A stretch of 15,940 nt of DNA. Origin: Bacteroidales bacterium UBA1197 (lineage in GTDB: Bacteria; Bacteroidota; Bacteroidia; Bacteroidales; UBA932). Positions 1-6,953 of this stretch are shown here, piece by piece. The position numbers and the translations under genes were made by a program. The notes beneath the pieces are model-generated. The model did no database searches. It worked only from the letters and a program-made list of their open reading frames with translations, and was not told the DNA's origin. Position 1 is the stretch's first letter, and the number at the start of each line of letters is the position of its first letter. Where the stretch lies: assembly GCA_002309995.1 (NCBI GenBank), contig DBYB01000048.1, positions 1 to 15,940 of the forward strand, written 5' to 3'.

Positions 1-207
1 CGTGTCTACTTTTACGTGAGCAACATGTTGGTTCGAAGAACGTAGCGGACTGGGTCCCCGCGGGTAGCGGGGCAAATAATGGAGCGACTAAGCCACGCCC
101 CCGAGGGGAGGGGTTTGGGGCGGGGGTAACGTGTAGGGCCGAGGGCGAATGGAGGTTTTTCAAGATGTATTAACGCATCACAAATCGTCCTGATTTATAA
201 TAATTTA
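1..207. other. GC-rich hairpin-forming stretch, no recognisable gene
   Basis: This stretch holds two strong potential stem-loops: CCCCGC/GCGGGG at 56-61 and 67-72 with a five-base loop, and CGCCCC/GGGGCG at 96-101 and 117-122. It stays open in one plus frame from the window edge to a TAA at 171-173 (last residues EGEWRFFKMY) and also in one minus frame, so open frames here are not proof of coding. A second plus frame ends at the TAG at 43-45 (last residues SNMLVRRT). I do not recognise any of these peptides. It could be the 3' end of a gene that starts before the window or a structured intergenic element; base composition differs sharply from the AT-rich stretch that follows. Confidence 0.35.
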
Positions 208-208
208 C

Positions 209-243
209 AAAAAAAAGACCGTCTGAGTCTGTCCCGGGCGGTC
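209..243 (-). terminator. Probable rho-independent terminator, minus strand
   Basis: Read on the minus strand, a GACCG/CGGTC stem (plus 239-243 and 217-221) is followed directly by a run of eight T (plus 209-216). The stem is only five perfect pairs with a loop of 17 bases that may pair further. The only minus-strand coding trace upstream of it is the DUF2442 remnant, so this may be the old terminator of that gene. Confidence 0.5.
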
Positions 244-263
244 GTTAACTGTATTAAGCGATT

Positions 264-297
264 TTGTTAGTATTCTTGTTAGTAAAAAATGTTAGTA
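264..297. repeat. Three direct repeats of TGTTAGTA
   Basis: TGTTAGTA occurs at 265-272, 277-284 and 290-297 on the plus strand, 12 and 13 bases apart, that is just over one helical turn. The first two copies share the longer TTGTTAGTA. Regular short repeats like these can be protein binding sites, for example arm sites of a tyrosine recombinase, but no recombinase gene is in the window and the role is a guess. Confidence 0.5.
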
Positions 298-307
298 ATT
301 GCCTATC

Positions 308-466
308 CTATGTAGCAGATGGCATCTTCTGTAAGAGCCCTTTCACACAGGCCTGAATGAGAAACATTCCTTCAAAACTCAGGTCCTCATCAATTTGCGG
401 CCAATGAATTGCCATTACGCTGATGTAATTGCGATTCATTCCGTTATTCTGTGTTCTTCTTACCAC
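308..466 (-). pseudogene. Decayed DUF2442-family gene, C-terminal part only
   Basis: The minus strand reads an uninterrupted peptide ending at TAG (308-310). From the ATG at 439 it is 43 residues, starting MNRNYISV; a GTG at 466 would add nine. Its core, IHWPQIDEDLSFEGMF, matches the conserved end of DUF2442 proteins (G-I-H-W-P-x-x-D-E-D-I-S-x-E). Those are normally about 80-100 residues and often paired with a DUF4160 gene. The N-terminal half is absent: an in-frame TGA lies at 473-475 and the ATPase promoter occupies the DNA beyond. A short intact gene starting at 439 cannot be excluded, but truncation is more likely. Family recognition is from memory of the motif. Confidence 0.6.
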
Positions 467-512
467 GGCGCGTCAATTTTGAACTAAAAACACACCATTT
501 TATTCATTATTA

Positions 513-544
513 TTTGGAATTATGCTATATAAACATTATGTTTG
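513..544 (+). promoter_or_regulatory. Bacteroidetes-type promoter of the ATPase gene
   Basis: TTTG (513-516) is followed after 20 bases by TATGTTTG (537-544), matching the -33 TTTG and -7 TAnnTTTG elements of the primary Bacteroidetes sigma factor. Transcription should start near 549, about 15 bases before the ATG at 564. Confidence 0.7.
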
Positions 545-563
545 TATCGCATAATTAATAGAC

Positions 564-1943
564 ATGGAATTTGTTGACAGAAAGAAAGAGCAGCAGCGGC
601 TGCGTGAGCTCCTTAACAGTGGTTCGCCCAGGTTTGTCATCGTCAGGGGACGCCGCAGGATAGGGAAGTCGGCACTGATAGGTAAGGTTTTGAAGGAAAG
701 CGACATATACTACGAGGCCGATAGAACGGCCGAGCCTAATCAAATGCTAGTGTGTTCACAAGTTATCAGCAGGAGATTCCCGGGGTTTGCCGATGCCGTT
801 TACCTAGATTGGAAGGCGCTATTGAAAGCAATCAATCATAGGGTAACAGAGCCAATAACTGTTTGTTTGGATGAGTTTCCATATCTTGTGGAGAATACAC
901 CGGCGCTGCCATCCATTGTCCAGGGCCTGCTGGATGATGATAAGGACCCGTTGAAATACAATTTAGTCCTTTGCGGTTCCTCTCAGCAAATGATGTATGA
1001 CCTGTCTCACGATGAGTCATCTCCCCTGTTTGGCAGAGATGATTCCGATTTCAATATGAGGCCGATAGCAGCACCTTTCCTGTCGGAAGCTTTGAATCTG
1101 AATGCGCAGGAGACAGTGGAGAACTATGCCGTGTGGGGAGGCGTACCGCGTTACTGGAAGCTTAGAGAGGATTGTTCCAGCCTTAAAGAAGCCATTGACA
1201 CTCACATTTTTTCCAATCTTGGAGCGCTGTATGAGGAACCGCTTCATCTTTTCCGGGACGACATAAGAGATCCGGTGAAGACAGCAACCATCATGTCCAT
1301 TGTGGGCAATGGTATCCATCGGCTTTCAGAGATAGCATCAAGGTGTAACGAACCAGCCACAAACCTTTCGCGCCCATTGGCCAAACTGTTGGATTTGGGT
1401 TATTTGGAAAAAGATATTCCTTTTGGAGAATCGCCCAAAACAAGTAAAAGAAGCTTGTATCAGATAGCCGACCCTTTCCTCAGTTTCTACTACAGGTTTG
1501 TTCCGGCAAACCGCTCTTTTATTGAGATGGACCGTAGACTGCCGATAGAGGAAGCTCTATCCAATAATCTAACCTCACATATAGGATACTGGTGGGAGCA
1601 CCTGTGCCGGGATGCGGTATCCGGAAACAGAATTGACGGAATTGTTTTCGGCAAAGCCTCCAGATGGTGGGGGAAAGTGCTTATTGAAGGAGAGGAAAAA
1701 CCTCGCGATGTAGAGCTGGACGTGGTTGCAGAGTCCACCGACGGTAAGACCATCCTCATTGGAGAGTGTAAATGGTCCACCGGCGAAAACGGACGTCTTC
1801 TGACGCGGCAGCTGGAAAAGATTGCCCGAAGCCTCCCATTTGCCCAAGGTAAAACAATATTAATCAAACTATTTACTAAAACTCGCCCGGAAGAAGACCA
1901 GGGTAATTCCCTCCTTCCGGCCGATGTTTTGGGGCTACTTTGA
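564..1943 (+). CDS. ATPase with DUF234 C-terminal domain (archaeal-ATPase superfamily)
   Basis: The protein has 459 residues. The N-terminal half is a P-loop NTPase of the AAA_14/archaeal ATPase type. Walker A is GRRRIGKS (29-36) and Walker B is VCLDEF (100-105), with a sensor-like stretch LVLCGSSQQMM following. The middle (about 230-300) resembles the winged-helix segment these proteins carry. The C-terminal part has DPFLSFYYRFV and then ELDVVAE...GECKW, the spaced acidic/E-x-K pattern of a PD-(D/E)xK nuclease-like fold, which is typical of the DUF234 domain. Family members are common and multi-copy in Bacteroidetes, often near mobile DNA; their cellular role is not established. The gene stands alone, has its own promoter, lies between remnants, and is clearly AT-richer than the genes to the right, which suggests acquisition. 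The start is fixed by the promoter and the early Walker A. Confidence 0.88.
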   Translation: MEFVDRKKEQQRLRELLNSGSPRFVIVRGRRRIGKSALIGKVLKESDIYYEADRTAEPNQMLVCSQVISRRFPGFADAVYLDWKALLKAINHRVTEPITVCLDEFPYLVENTPALPSIVQGLLDDDKDPLKYNLVLCGSSQQMMYDLSHDESSPLFGRDDSDFNMRPIAAPFLSEALNLNAQETVENYAVWGGVPRYWKLREDCSSLKEAIDTHIFSNLGALYEEPLHLFRDDIRDPVKTATIMSIVGNGIHRLSEIASRCNEPATNLSRPLAKLLDLGYLEKDIPFGESPKTSKRSLYQIADPFLSFYYRFVPANRSFIEMDRRLPIEEALSNNLTSHIGYWWEHLCRDAVSGNRIDGIVFGKASRWWGKVLIEGEEKPRDVELDVVAESTDGKTILIGECKWSTGENGRLLTRQLEKIARSLPFAQGKTILIKLFTKTRPEEDQGNSLLPADVLGLL

Positions 1944-2086
1944 CAAATACAACTGCGGATCCATTATTTATCGCCTTCCCGCTGCTCGGGAAGGATTACG
2001 ACGGCGCCATGTTCGTCGATCTCATCAACACCGGCGTCGTCACCCTCTTTCTGAACTGTTTCCGCTCACGACGGCTGCGCCCATAA
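1943..2086 (+). pseudogene. Short gene remnant between ATPase and tRNA
   Basis: Just after the ATPase stop codon, one plus frame reads DPLFIAFPLLGKDYDGAMFVDLINTGVVTLFLNC with codon usage like the core genes (many C/G third positions), then stops at TAA 2084-2086. There is no good start, it overlaps the ATPase frame if extended, and the hydrophobic patches suggest a piece of a membrane protein. I cannot name the family. The abrupt change in composition at the ATPase end suggests that this is residual host sequence beside an insertion. Chance openness over 48 codons is possible. Confidence 0.3.
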
Positions 2087-2113
2087 ACAAAAACGCCGCA
2101 CTTTCGTGCGGCG
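2084..2113 (-). terminator. Rho-independent terminator of tRNA-Ser
   Basis: An 8-bp perfect stem CGCCGCAC/GTGCGGCG (2094-2101 and 2106-2113) with a four-base loop is followed on the minus strand by TTTTTGTTTA. It lies 21 bases past the 3' end of the tRNA and in the same orientation. On the plus strand only a weak CCTTCCTTT follows, so it may also stop ATPase transcription less well. Confidence 0.8.
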
Positions 2114-2134
2114 CCTTCCTTTGATTGCATTGCG

Positions 2135-2223
2135 CGGAGAGGACGAGATTCGAACTCGTGGTACGGAATGACCCGTACGTCGGTTTAGCAAACCGGTGGT
2201 TTCAGCCACTCACCCACCTCTCC
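2135..2223 (-). tRNA. tRNA-Ser (anticodon GCT)
   Basis: The minus strand gives a complete class II tRNA of 89 bases. The acceptor stem GGAGAGG/CCTCTCC is perfect with discriminator G. The D arm contains GAGTGGCTGAA, the anticodon loop is TTGCTAA (anticodon GCT, reads AGC/AGT), and the long variable arm GTACGG...CCGTAC is the serine hallmark. The T arm ACGAG-TTCGAAT-CTCGT is perfect. The outermost anticodon-stem pair is a C-A mismatch, which is slightly unusual. CCA is not encoded. The gene has its own promoter and terminator, and its 3' end faces the accessory region, the side where elements that integrate into tRNA genes would lie. Confidence 0.96.
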
Positions 2224-2253
2224 AATCACACCACGTTCTGTCAAACGGGACTG

Positions 2254-2284
2254 CAAATATACGGCTTTTCGGATAATCTGCAAA
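2254..2284 (-). promoter_or_regulatory. Promoter of tRNA-Ser
   Basis: On the minus strand TTTG (plus 2281-2284), exactly 19 bases, then TATATTTG (plus 2254-2261) form a full-consensus Bacteroidetes promoter. It gives a leader of about 25 bases before the mature tRNA. The -33 element lies a few bases past the stop codon of the upstream hydrolase gene. Confidence 0.85.
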
Positions 2285-2289
2285 ATTAT

Positions 2290-4014
2290 TTATTCGTTGA
2301 AACCTTTGGCCGTGAGGAATTCCCAGATTCGGTCCAGATAAGTGTAGCTGCCGGTGCCCGGGGAGGCCTTCTTCTGGAAGCAGTGCGGGCGCTTGGCGAG
2401 GGTGTGGACCTCGCTCTGCACGCCCATTGCGCGCTGTTTTTCCCATATTTTCACTGAAGCCATCGAGGCGTAAACGTCCGCGTCGCCGTGGACCATCAGC
2501 AGGGGGGCGGTATCGAGGTCGAAGGAGAACTCCGGCACGAGCACGGCTTCGTCTGCATTGCCGCCGCCGGTGTTGTGCCCGTCAGCGCCGTCCGTGAGCG
2601 CGTAGGCAGGGTATATGGCCACGCCCCACTGTACGTTGCAGGGCAGTTTATCAAGGTCATCTATCGGCAGATACGACTGGTGGCGGGCGGAGGTGGCGCC
2701 CATCAGCGTGAGGTGTCCGCCTGCAGAGCCGCCCATTATGCCGATGCGGTCGGGGTCGAGACCGTACTCGGTCGCCTTGCTGCGCACAATGCGAACCGCC
2801 CTCTGCAGGTCCTGCCAGGCGGTGGTGTGCTTCGAGAGGCCCTCCGGGCGCGGCGTGCGGTACTTCATCGTCACCACAGTCATTCCCTTCTCGTTGAGGT
2901 AGCGCCTCGCGGGGGCAACCTCAAAGCCGTCGGGGTCGTTGCGGGTATAACCGCCGCCGGAGTAGATTATCTGTATCGCCTTGGTCTTCAGTTCCTTGGG
3001 GAAGTGCCACTCCAGGTACGGCTCGCACTGGCTCTCACGAAAATCGGGAGTCTTGCCCTCCGGCCACAGCGGCTCCTTGCTGTACGACGCGCGAGCATCG
3101 TCTGACGCGTATCTGTCCATCAGCGCCTCTTCAGGCTCGACCGGCCCGATGAACCCCATCTGCCTCATAAACTCCACCGCCCTGTCGAGGCCCAGCACGG
3201 CGTGTCCCTTGTCGGGATACAGATGCACCTCGGCCGGCACACCCATCCGCCGGAGTTGCCGGTACACCAGGGTTGAGCCGTTGGGAGTATAAGGGTCCAG
3301 GCCGCCGTGCAGCAGCACCATCGGGCAGGTGTTGGAGTCGAAGCGGAAGCACTGGCTGATGCTCACATCTGTCCCATATCCGTCCCGTGTTGCGCGCGTG
3401 CCCGTCTCGCCGTCTGTGGTGACGTATGCCGGTGCGTGCACCACGGCCCAGTTAACGTGGCAGGGGAGTTCGTCCAGTTTGTCGATGGGGGCGTAAGCCT
3501 GCGTGAGCGAGCTTGTTGCCAGCATAAGCGCCAGGTGGCTGCCGGCCGACATCGAAACGGTGCCTATTTTCTCCGGGTTGAATCCCCTCTTGGCAGCCTC
3601 GCTGCGCACCATCCTCACTGCCCGCTGGCCGTCTTCCCAGGCGGTCTGATAGATAGGAATGCCGTTCGGGCGGGGCGTACGGTACACCAGGTTGACGCAC
3701 TGGAAGCCCAGTTCCGTAAAGGTCTTGCGCCACTGGGCCACCGGCTTGATGTCGCAGCAGTTTTTGTACGACCCGCCGGAAATCAGGATCATACAGCCGC
3801 CGTTGGGGTGCTCGGGCGCGTCGTACCACTCCAGGAAGGCGACGCGGTTCTCTGCCGGCACGAAGTCGGGCGCCTTGGCCTTATTCAGCATTGCTGCTAT
3901 CTGATGTTCCTGATAATCAGGCATTACGGATGTGGAGGGCCAGAGGTATTCCCTCTCCTGCGCGGAGGCCAGAACGGCCCACAGCAGGCCAAGGCCAAGA
4001 AGAAGACGTTTCAT
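2290..4014 (-). CDS. Secreted tandem-duplicated alpha/beta hydrolase (esterase-like)
   Basis: The 574-residue protein starts with a signal peptide (MKRLLLGLGLLWAVLASAQ), so it is exported. Two homologous alpha/beta-hydrolase domains follow, about 30-290 and 315-574. Each repeats the blocks YRTPRP, TAW-x-D-x-QRAVR-x-VRS and GSH/GGHL. The predicted triads are S156 (SMSAG), D240 and H271 in domain 1, and S430 (GGSAG), D511 or D513 and H544 in domain 2. The oxyanion loops read ISGGSY and YSGGGY, like the PGGGY of Bacteroidetes acetyl-esterase/BD-FAE-type enzymes. Likely activity is removal of acetyl or similar esters from polysaccharides; this is inference. Both domains keep their catalytic residues, so the duplication is not simply a dead copy. 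The gene follows comF after 50 bases and could be read from the long operon or from its own weak -7 element. Confidence 0.88.
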   Translation of the reverse strand: MKRLLLGLGLLWAVLASAQEREYLWPSTSVMPDYQEHQIAAMLNKAKAPDFVPAENRVAFLEWYDAPEHPNGGCMILISGGSYKNCCDIKPVAQWRKTFTELGFQCVNLVYRTPRPNGIPIYQTAWEDGQRAVRMVRSEAAKRGFNPEKIGTVSMSAGSHLALMLATSSLTQAYAPIDKLDELPCHVNWAVVHAPAYVTTDGETGTRATRDGYGTDVSISQCFRFDSNTCPMVLLHGGLDPYTPNGSTLVYRQLRRMGVPAEVHLYPDKGHAVLGLDRAVEFMRQMGFIGPVEPEEALMDRYASDDARASYSKEPLWPEGKTPDFRESQCEPYLEWHFPKELKTKAIQIIYSGGGYTRNDPDGFEVAPARRYLNEKGMTVVTMKYRTPRPEGLSKHTTAWQDLQRAVRIVRSKATEYGLDPDRIGIMGGSAGGHLTLMGATSARHQSYLPIDDLDKLPCNVQWGVAIYPAYALTDGADGHNTGGGNADEAVLVPEFSFDLDTAPLLMVHGDADVYASMASVKIWEKQRAMGVQSEVHTLAKRPHCFQKKASPGTGSYTYLDRIWEFLTAKGFNE

Positions 4015-4034
4015 ATCGCGATAATTATATGTTG

Positions 4035-4042
4035 TAAATATA
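4035..4042 (-). promoter_or_regulatory. Weak -7-like element before the hydrolase gene
   Basis: TATATTTA on the minus strand differs from TAnnTTTG only at the last base and lies 20 bases before the hydrolase ATG at 4014. No TTTG is found at the right distance upstream, so its activity is uncertain. Confidence 0.35.
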
Positions 4043-4064
4043 ATGATTTTCCATCAACGATGAC

Positions 4065-4796
4065 TCATTCTCCCGCAAAGGCGAGGGTTGCCACGCTGAT
4101 GCGTACCTGCGGGCCGTAGGCGGCGCGCAGGGCGGCGGCGCACGCTGCCACCGTGGCTCCGGTGGTGAAAACGTCGTCTATAAGCAGGATGCTTTCCAGA
4201 GTACCGGCCTTGCGGACTCCCCAGCCGCGCACCGCGAAGGCCCCGGCGGTGTTGCGGGCGCGCTCCTCGGCGCTCAGCGCCGTCTGCGATTCGGTTCGCC
4301 TGCAACGGCGCAGCAGCGCCGTCGCATAACCTGCCCCCAGCGCCCGCGCCACCTCGCGCCCGATAATCTCCGCCTGGTTGTAGCCGCGCCGGAAGCGCCG
4401 CGCCCAGTGCAACGGCACGGGGCAGACCAGATCGGCCTTGAACCCCGCTGCGGCCAGCCGCTCGCCGAGCATCCGCGCAAAGAACCTTCCGACGCCAAAG
4501 TTCCTATTGTACTTCAGCGCCTGCGTAATCTTCTTATAATCACCGGAATAATAAAACAGCGCCGCCGCCCGCTCATAGCCCGTAGCCTCCACGGCCGCGT
4601 TGAACTTGTCGGCCATAGGGTTATGCACCATATTCTCGTAGTGAGTGAGCGGCAGGTCAGCCAGGCACGTGCTGCACAGATGCCTTTCGCCAGCGAGCAA
4701 CTGGCGTCCGCAACAAATACAAACCCTCGGCATCAGAAGGTCCGAAGCCGAGAGCAAAAAAGTTTTCAAGTCAAGTCCGGTCAGGCGAGGGTCCAT
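4065..4796 (-). CDS. comF: ComF-family phosphoribosyltransferase-like protein
   Basis: The product is a 243-residue ComF-type protein. The N-terminal zinc-ribbon cysteines are C26/C28/C29 and C41/C44. Next come LKYNRN (94-99) and the family signature PVPLHW...RRGYNQAE (126-143). The PRPP-binding loop ILLIDDVFTTGAT is at 203-215. ComF proteins belong to the type I phosphoribosyltransferase fold and are linked to DNA uptake in naturally competent bacteria and to recombination or repair elsewhere; the substrate is unknown. The gene is the fifth in the thrA-dapB-pepP-fabG-comF run, six bases after fabG. Its presence in an amino-acid operon need not mean a metabolic role. Confidence 0.9.
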   Translation of the reverse strand: MDPRLTGLDLKTFLLSASDLLMPRVCICCGRQLLAGERHLCSTCLADLPLTHYENMVHNPMADKFNAAVEATGYERAAALFYYSGDYKKITQALKYNRNFGVGRFFARMLGERLAAAGFKADLVCPVPLHWARRFRRGYNQAEIIGREVARALGAGYATALLRRCRRTESQTALSAEERARNTAGAFAVRGWGVRKAGTLESILLIDDVFTTGATVAACAAALRAAYGPQVRISVATLAFAGE

Positions 4797-4802
4797 TGTG
4801 TA

Positions 4803-5537
4803 TCAGCTCGTAAGCCCTCCGCAACAGTCTATCACCTGAGAAGTTACATAAGTAGAAAGGTCGCTGGCCAGAAATAGGGCCACTCCGGCCACCTCTTCCT
4901 TTGTGCCCCAGCGATGCAACGGTATGTAATTCAGCCAGTAATCCTTGACTTTCTGACTCATCGAATCCAGCAGTCCGGCATCGATGAAGCCCGGCGCCAG
5001 CACGTTGGCCCGCACTCCGCGGCTGCCGAGTTCCTTGGCCACCGACTTGGCGAGCCCCACGAGCCCGCCCTTGGATGCGGCATAATTGGCCTGCCCGATA
5101 TTACCGTGCAGTCCGGCGGAAGAGCCCATATAGATGATGCTGCCGCTGCGCTGGCGGGCCATAATCCCGCTCACCGCCTGGGTGTAGTTGAACGCCGACT
5201 TGAGGTTGTTGGCAATCACCGCGTCCCAGGTCTCCTCGTCCATACGCATCATTATGGTGTCGCGGTTGATGCCGGCATTGTTCATCAGCACGTCTATGCG
5301 CCCGAAGCGCTCCATCACCTTGGCCACCACCTCGTGCGCCCCGTCGAAGTCCATCGCGTCTGTCTCGAATGCGCATACCGTCCCGAGTTCACCGAGCTCC
5401 TCCAGAAGCCCTTCGGGCAGATGCCTGCAGGTGAATGCCACCGCCGCGCCCTCCTCGAGGAAGCGGCGCACGATGGTGAGGCCGATCCCCCTGGATCCTC
5501 CGGTCACCAACGCTATTTTTCCATCCAAAAGTCCCAT
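4803..5537 (-). CDS. SDR-family 3-oxoacyl-ACP reductase (FabG-like)
   Basis: The 244-residue protein is a classical short-chain dehydrogenase. The NADP(H)-binding TGGSRGIG is at 12-19 and NNAG at 86-89. The catalytic tetrad is N111, S139, Y152 and K156, each one position from the E. coli FabG residues. APGFIDAGLL and the C-terminal GG motif complete the fold. FabG reduces 3-oxoacyl-ACP to 3-hydroxyacyl-ACP in fatty acid synthesis, but many paralogs act on other substrates, and no other fab gene or ACP is near, so the exact substrate is open. The C-terminus reads VIDCCGGLTS, with two cysteines just before the GG pair. The gene begins three bases after the pepP stop, with GGAGG eight bases before the ATG. 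Confidence 0.88.
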   Translation of the reverse strand: MGLLDGKIALVTGGSRGIGLTIVRRFLEEGAAVAFTCRHLPEGLLEELGELGTVCAFETDAMDFDGAHEVVAKVMERFGRIDVLMNNAGINRDTIMMRMDEETWDAVIANNLKSAFNYTQAVSGIMARQRSGSIIYMGSSAGLHGNIGQANYAASKGGLVGLAKSVAKELGSRGVRANVLAPGFIDAGLLDSMSQKVKDYWLNYIPLHRWGTKEEVAGVALFLASDLSTYVTSQVIDCCGGLTS

Positions 5538-5540
5538 ATG

Positions 5541-6953
5541 CTAGTCCTCCGCCATTGCCTGTTCAACATCGTCCGGCGCGATCGGCAAACGCCTGGAGCC
5601 GAGCCTGCGGGCGCCGTCGTGCGTCACCAGCACGTCGTCCTCCAGCCTTATGCCGCCGAAGTCGAGATATTCCTCAAGTTTGTCGTAACATACCCTGCCA
5701 CCGTCGGTGCCTGCCTCTTTCCACTGGGCGATCAGCGCCGGGATGAAGTAGATGCCCGGTTCGTCCGTAATCACGTTGCCCGGAGTCAGGCGGCGCGCCA
5801 TTCGCAGGCTGCCGAGGCCGAGCTGGCCGGAGCGCTGCTGGTCGTCGTCGTAGCCCACCAGGTTCTCACCGAGGTCTTCCATATCGTGCACATCAAGGCC
5901 CATATTGTGCCCGAGTCCGTGCGGCATAAACAGGCCGGCGATGCCGTCGGCCACCATCTCGTCGAGGTCGCCGCGCACGAGCCCCAGCTGCCCGAGGCGG
6001 TCCAGCATATGGCGCGCCTGGGCGATATGCACGTCGCGGTAGGCAACGCCCGGCGCCGTCAGGCTGAACGCAAGTTCATTGCATTCATACACAATCTGAT
6101 AGATATCACGCTGCTTGGGAGTGAAGCGGCCGCCGGTCGGGTAGGTGCGGGTGTGGTCGGAGGCATAGTGCTCGTTGCTCTCGGCTCCGGCATCAACCAG
6201 CAGCAGGCGCCCCGGCTCCACCGGGCAGGCGTGCGAGTGGCAGTGGAAAATCTCCCCGTGCTGGGTTAATATGGTCGCGAACGACGTACCCCAGCCGTAT
6301 GATAGCGTTACGCCCTCCATATCGCCAACAATCTCCTGTTCGATGCGGCCCAGGCGTATGCCCTTGCGTGCGGCCGTATGCATTGCGTAACCGATTTCCG
6401 CCACGCTGTCCAGCAGGGCGATTTCATCTGCATCCTTCACCAGACGCATCTTGACGACGGCGCGCACGAGTGCCTCGGAGGCATACGGGCAGCCTTTCTT
6501 GCCCACGCTGTAGCAGTCGCCCGGGGCGATTCCCACAAGCGCACCGATTTTCACGGCGTTATACCAGCGGGAGACGGGCAGCCAGTGCACCTGCCGGCCG
6601 GAGGCAATCGCCGCCGCCACATCGCGGTCGAAAGCGGCGTAAGGGGCGCTGCAGGAAACCCCTGCTCCGGCGGCAAGCGAGGCCACGGAAGGCATAGGTC
6701 CTGTCCAGATGATGTCGTCTATCTCGTAATCGTCGGCATAAACGGTCTCGGAACCTGACTCCAGGTCCATCACCGCAGCGAAGCGCGGCTCGTCTATGCC
6801 GTAGAAGTACAGCCAGTTGCTGTCCTGGCGCCATTTGTACGCGTTATCCCTGTACTGGGCTGCTGAGTCCACGTTGCCAAGGAATATCACCAGGCCCTTT
6901 TCTCCGGCCATCAGGCCGCGCAGGCGGTTGCGCCTTTCCAGATACTTATTCAT
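5541..6953 (-). CDS. pepP: Xaa-Pro aminopeptidase (aminopeptidase P, M24B)
   Basis: The protein has 470 residues. The N-terminal creatinase/AMP_N domain (about 1-135) is followed by a pita-bread M24 catalytic domain. All five metal ligands of a dimetal peptidase are visible: D254 (VDAG), D266 (SDHTRTYP), H349 (HGLGHNMGLDVHD), E398 (DEPG) and E438 (IRLEDD). The likely reaction is release of an N-terminal residue from peptides with proline at position 2. There is no signal peptide, so it should be cytoplasmic. The ATG overlaps the dapB stop as ATGA, indicating translational coupling. Confidence 0.92.
   Translation of the reverse strand: MNKYLERRNRLRGLMAGEKGLVIFLGNVDSAAQYRDNAYKWRQDSNWLYFYGIDEPRFAAVMDLESGSETVYADDYEIDDIIWTGPMPSVASLAAGAGVSCSAPYAAFDRDVAAAIASGRQVHWLPVSRWYNAVKIGALVGIAPGDCYSVGKKGCPYASEALVRAVVKMRLVKDADEIALLDSVAEIGYAMHTAARKGIRLGRIEQEIVGDMEGVTLSYGWGTSFATILTQHGEIFHCHSHACPVEPGRLLLVDAGAESNEHYASDHTRTYPTGGRFTPKQRDIYQIVYECNELAFSLTAPGVAYRDVHIAQARHMLDRLGQLGLVRGDLDEMVADGIAGLFMPHGLGHNMGLDVHDMEDLGENLVGYDDDQQRSGQLGLGSLRMARRLTPGNVITDEPGIYFIPALIAQWKEAGTDGGRVCYDKLEEYLDFGGIRLEDDVLVTHDGARRLGSRRLPIAPDDVEQAMAED

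Noticed and set aside
2135..2223. tRNA-Ser as attachment site of an integrated element in 1-2090
   Set aside because: The orientation fits, but I found no copy of the tRNA 3' end in the left part of the window and no integrase gene, so an att site cannot be supported.
2488..3105. DNA-level repeat within the hydrolase gene as a mobile or recombination repeat
   Set aside because: The similarity between halves is at the protein level from domain duplication and the DNA has diverged; it is not a recent direct repeat.
3307..4119. Plus-strand open frame of 270 codons
   Set aside because: It is antisense to the hydrolase and runs through its signal-peptide region into comF; there is no domain or start signal.
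4914..6269. Long plus-strand open frame of 451 codons
   Set aside because: It is antisense to the well-supported fabG and pepP genes, is rich in His/Arg/Ala as expected from reversed GC-rich codons, and has no recognisable domain.
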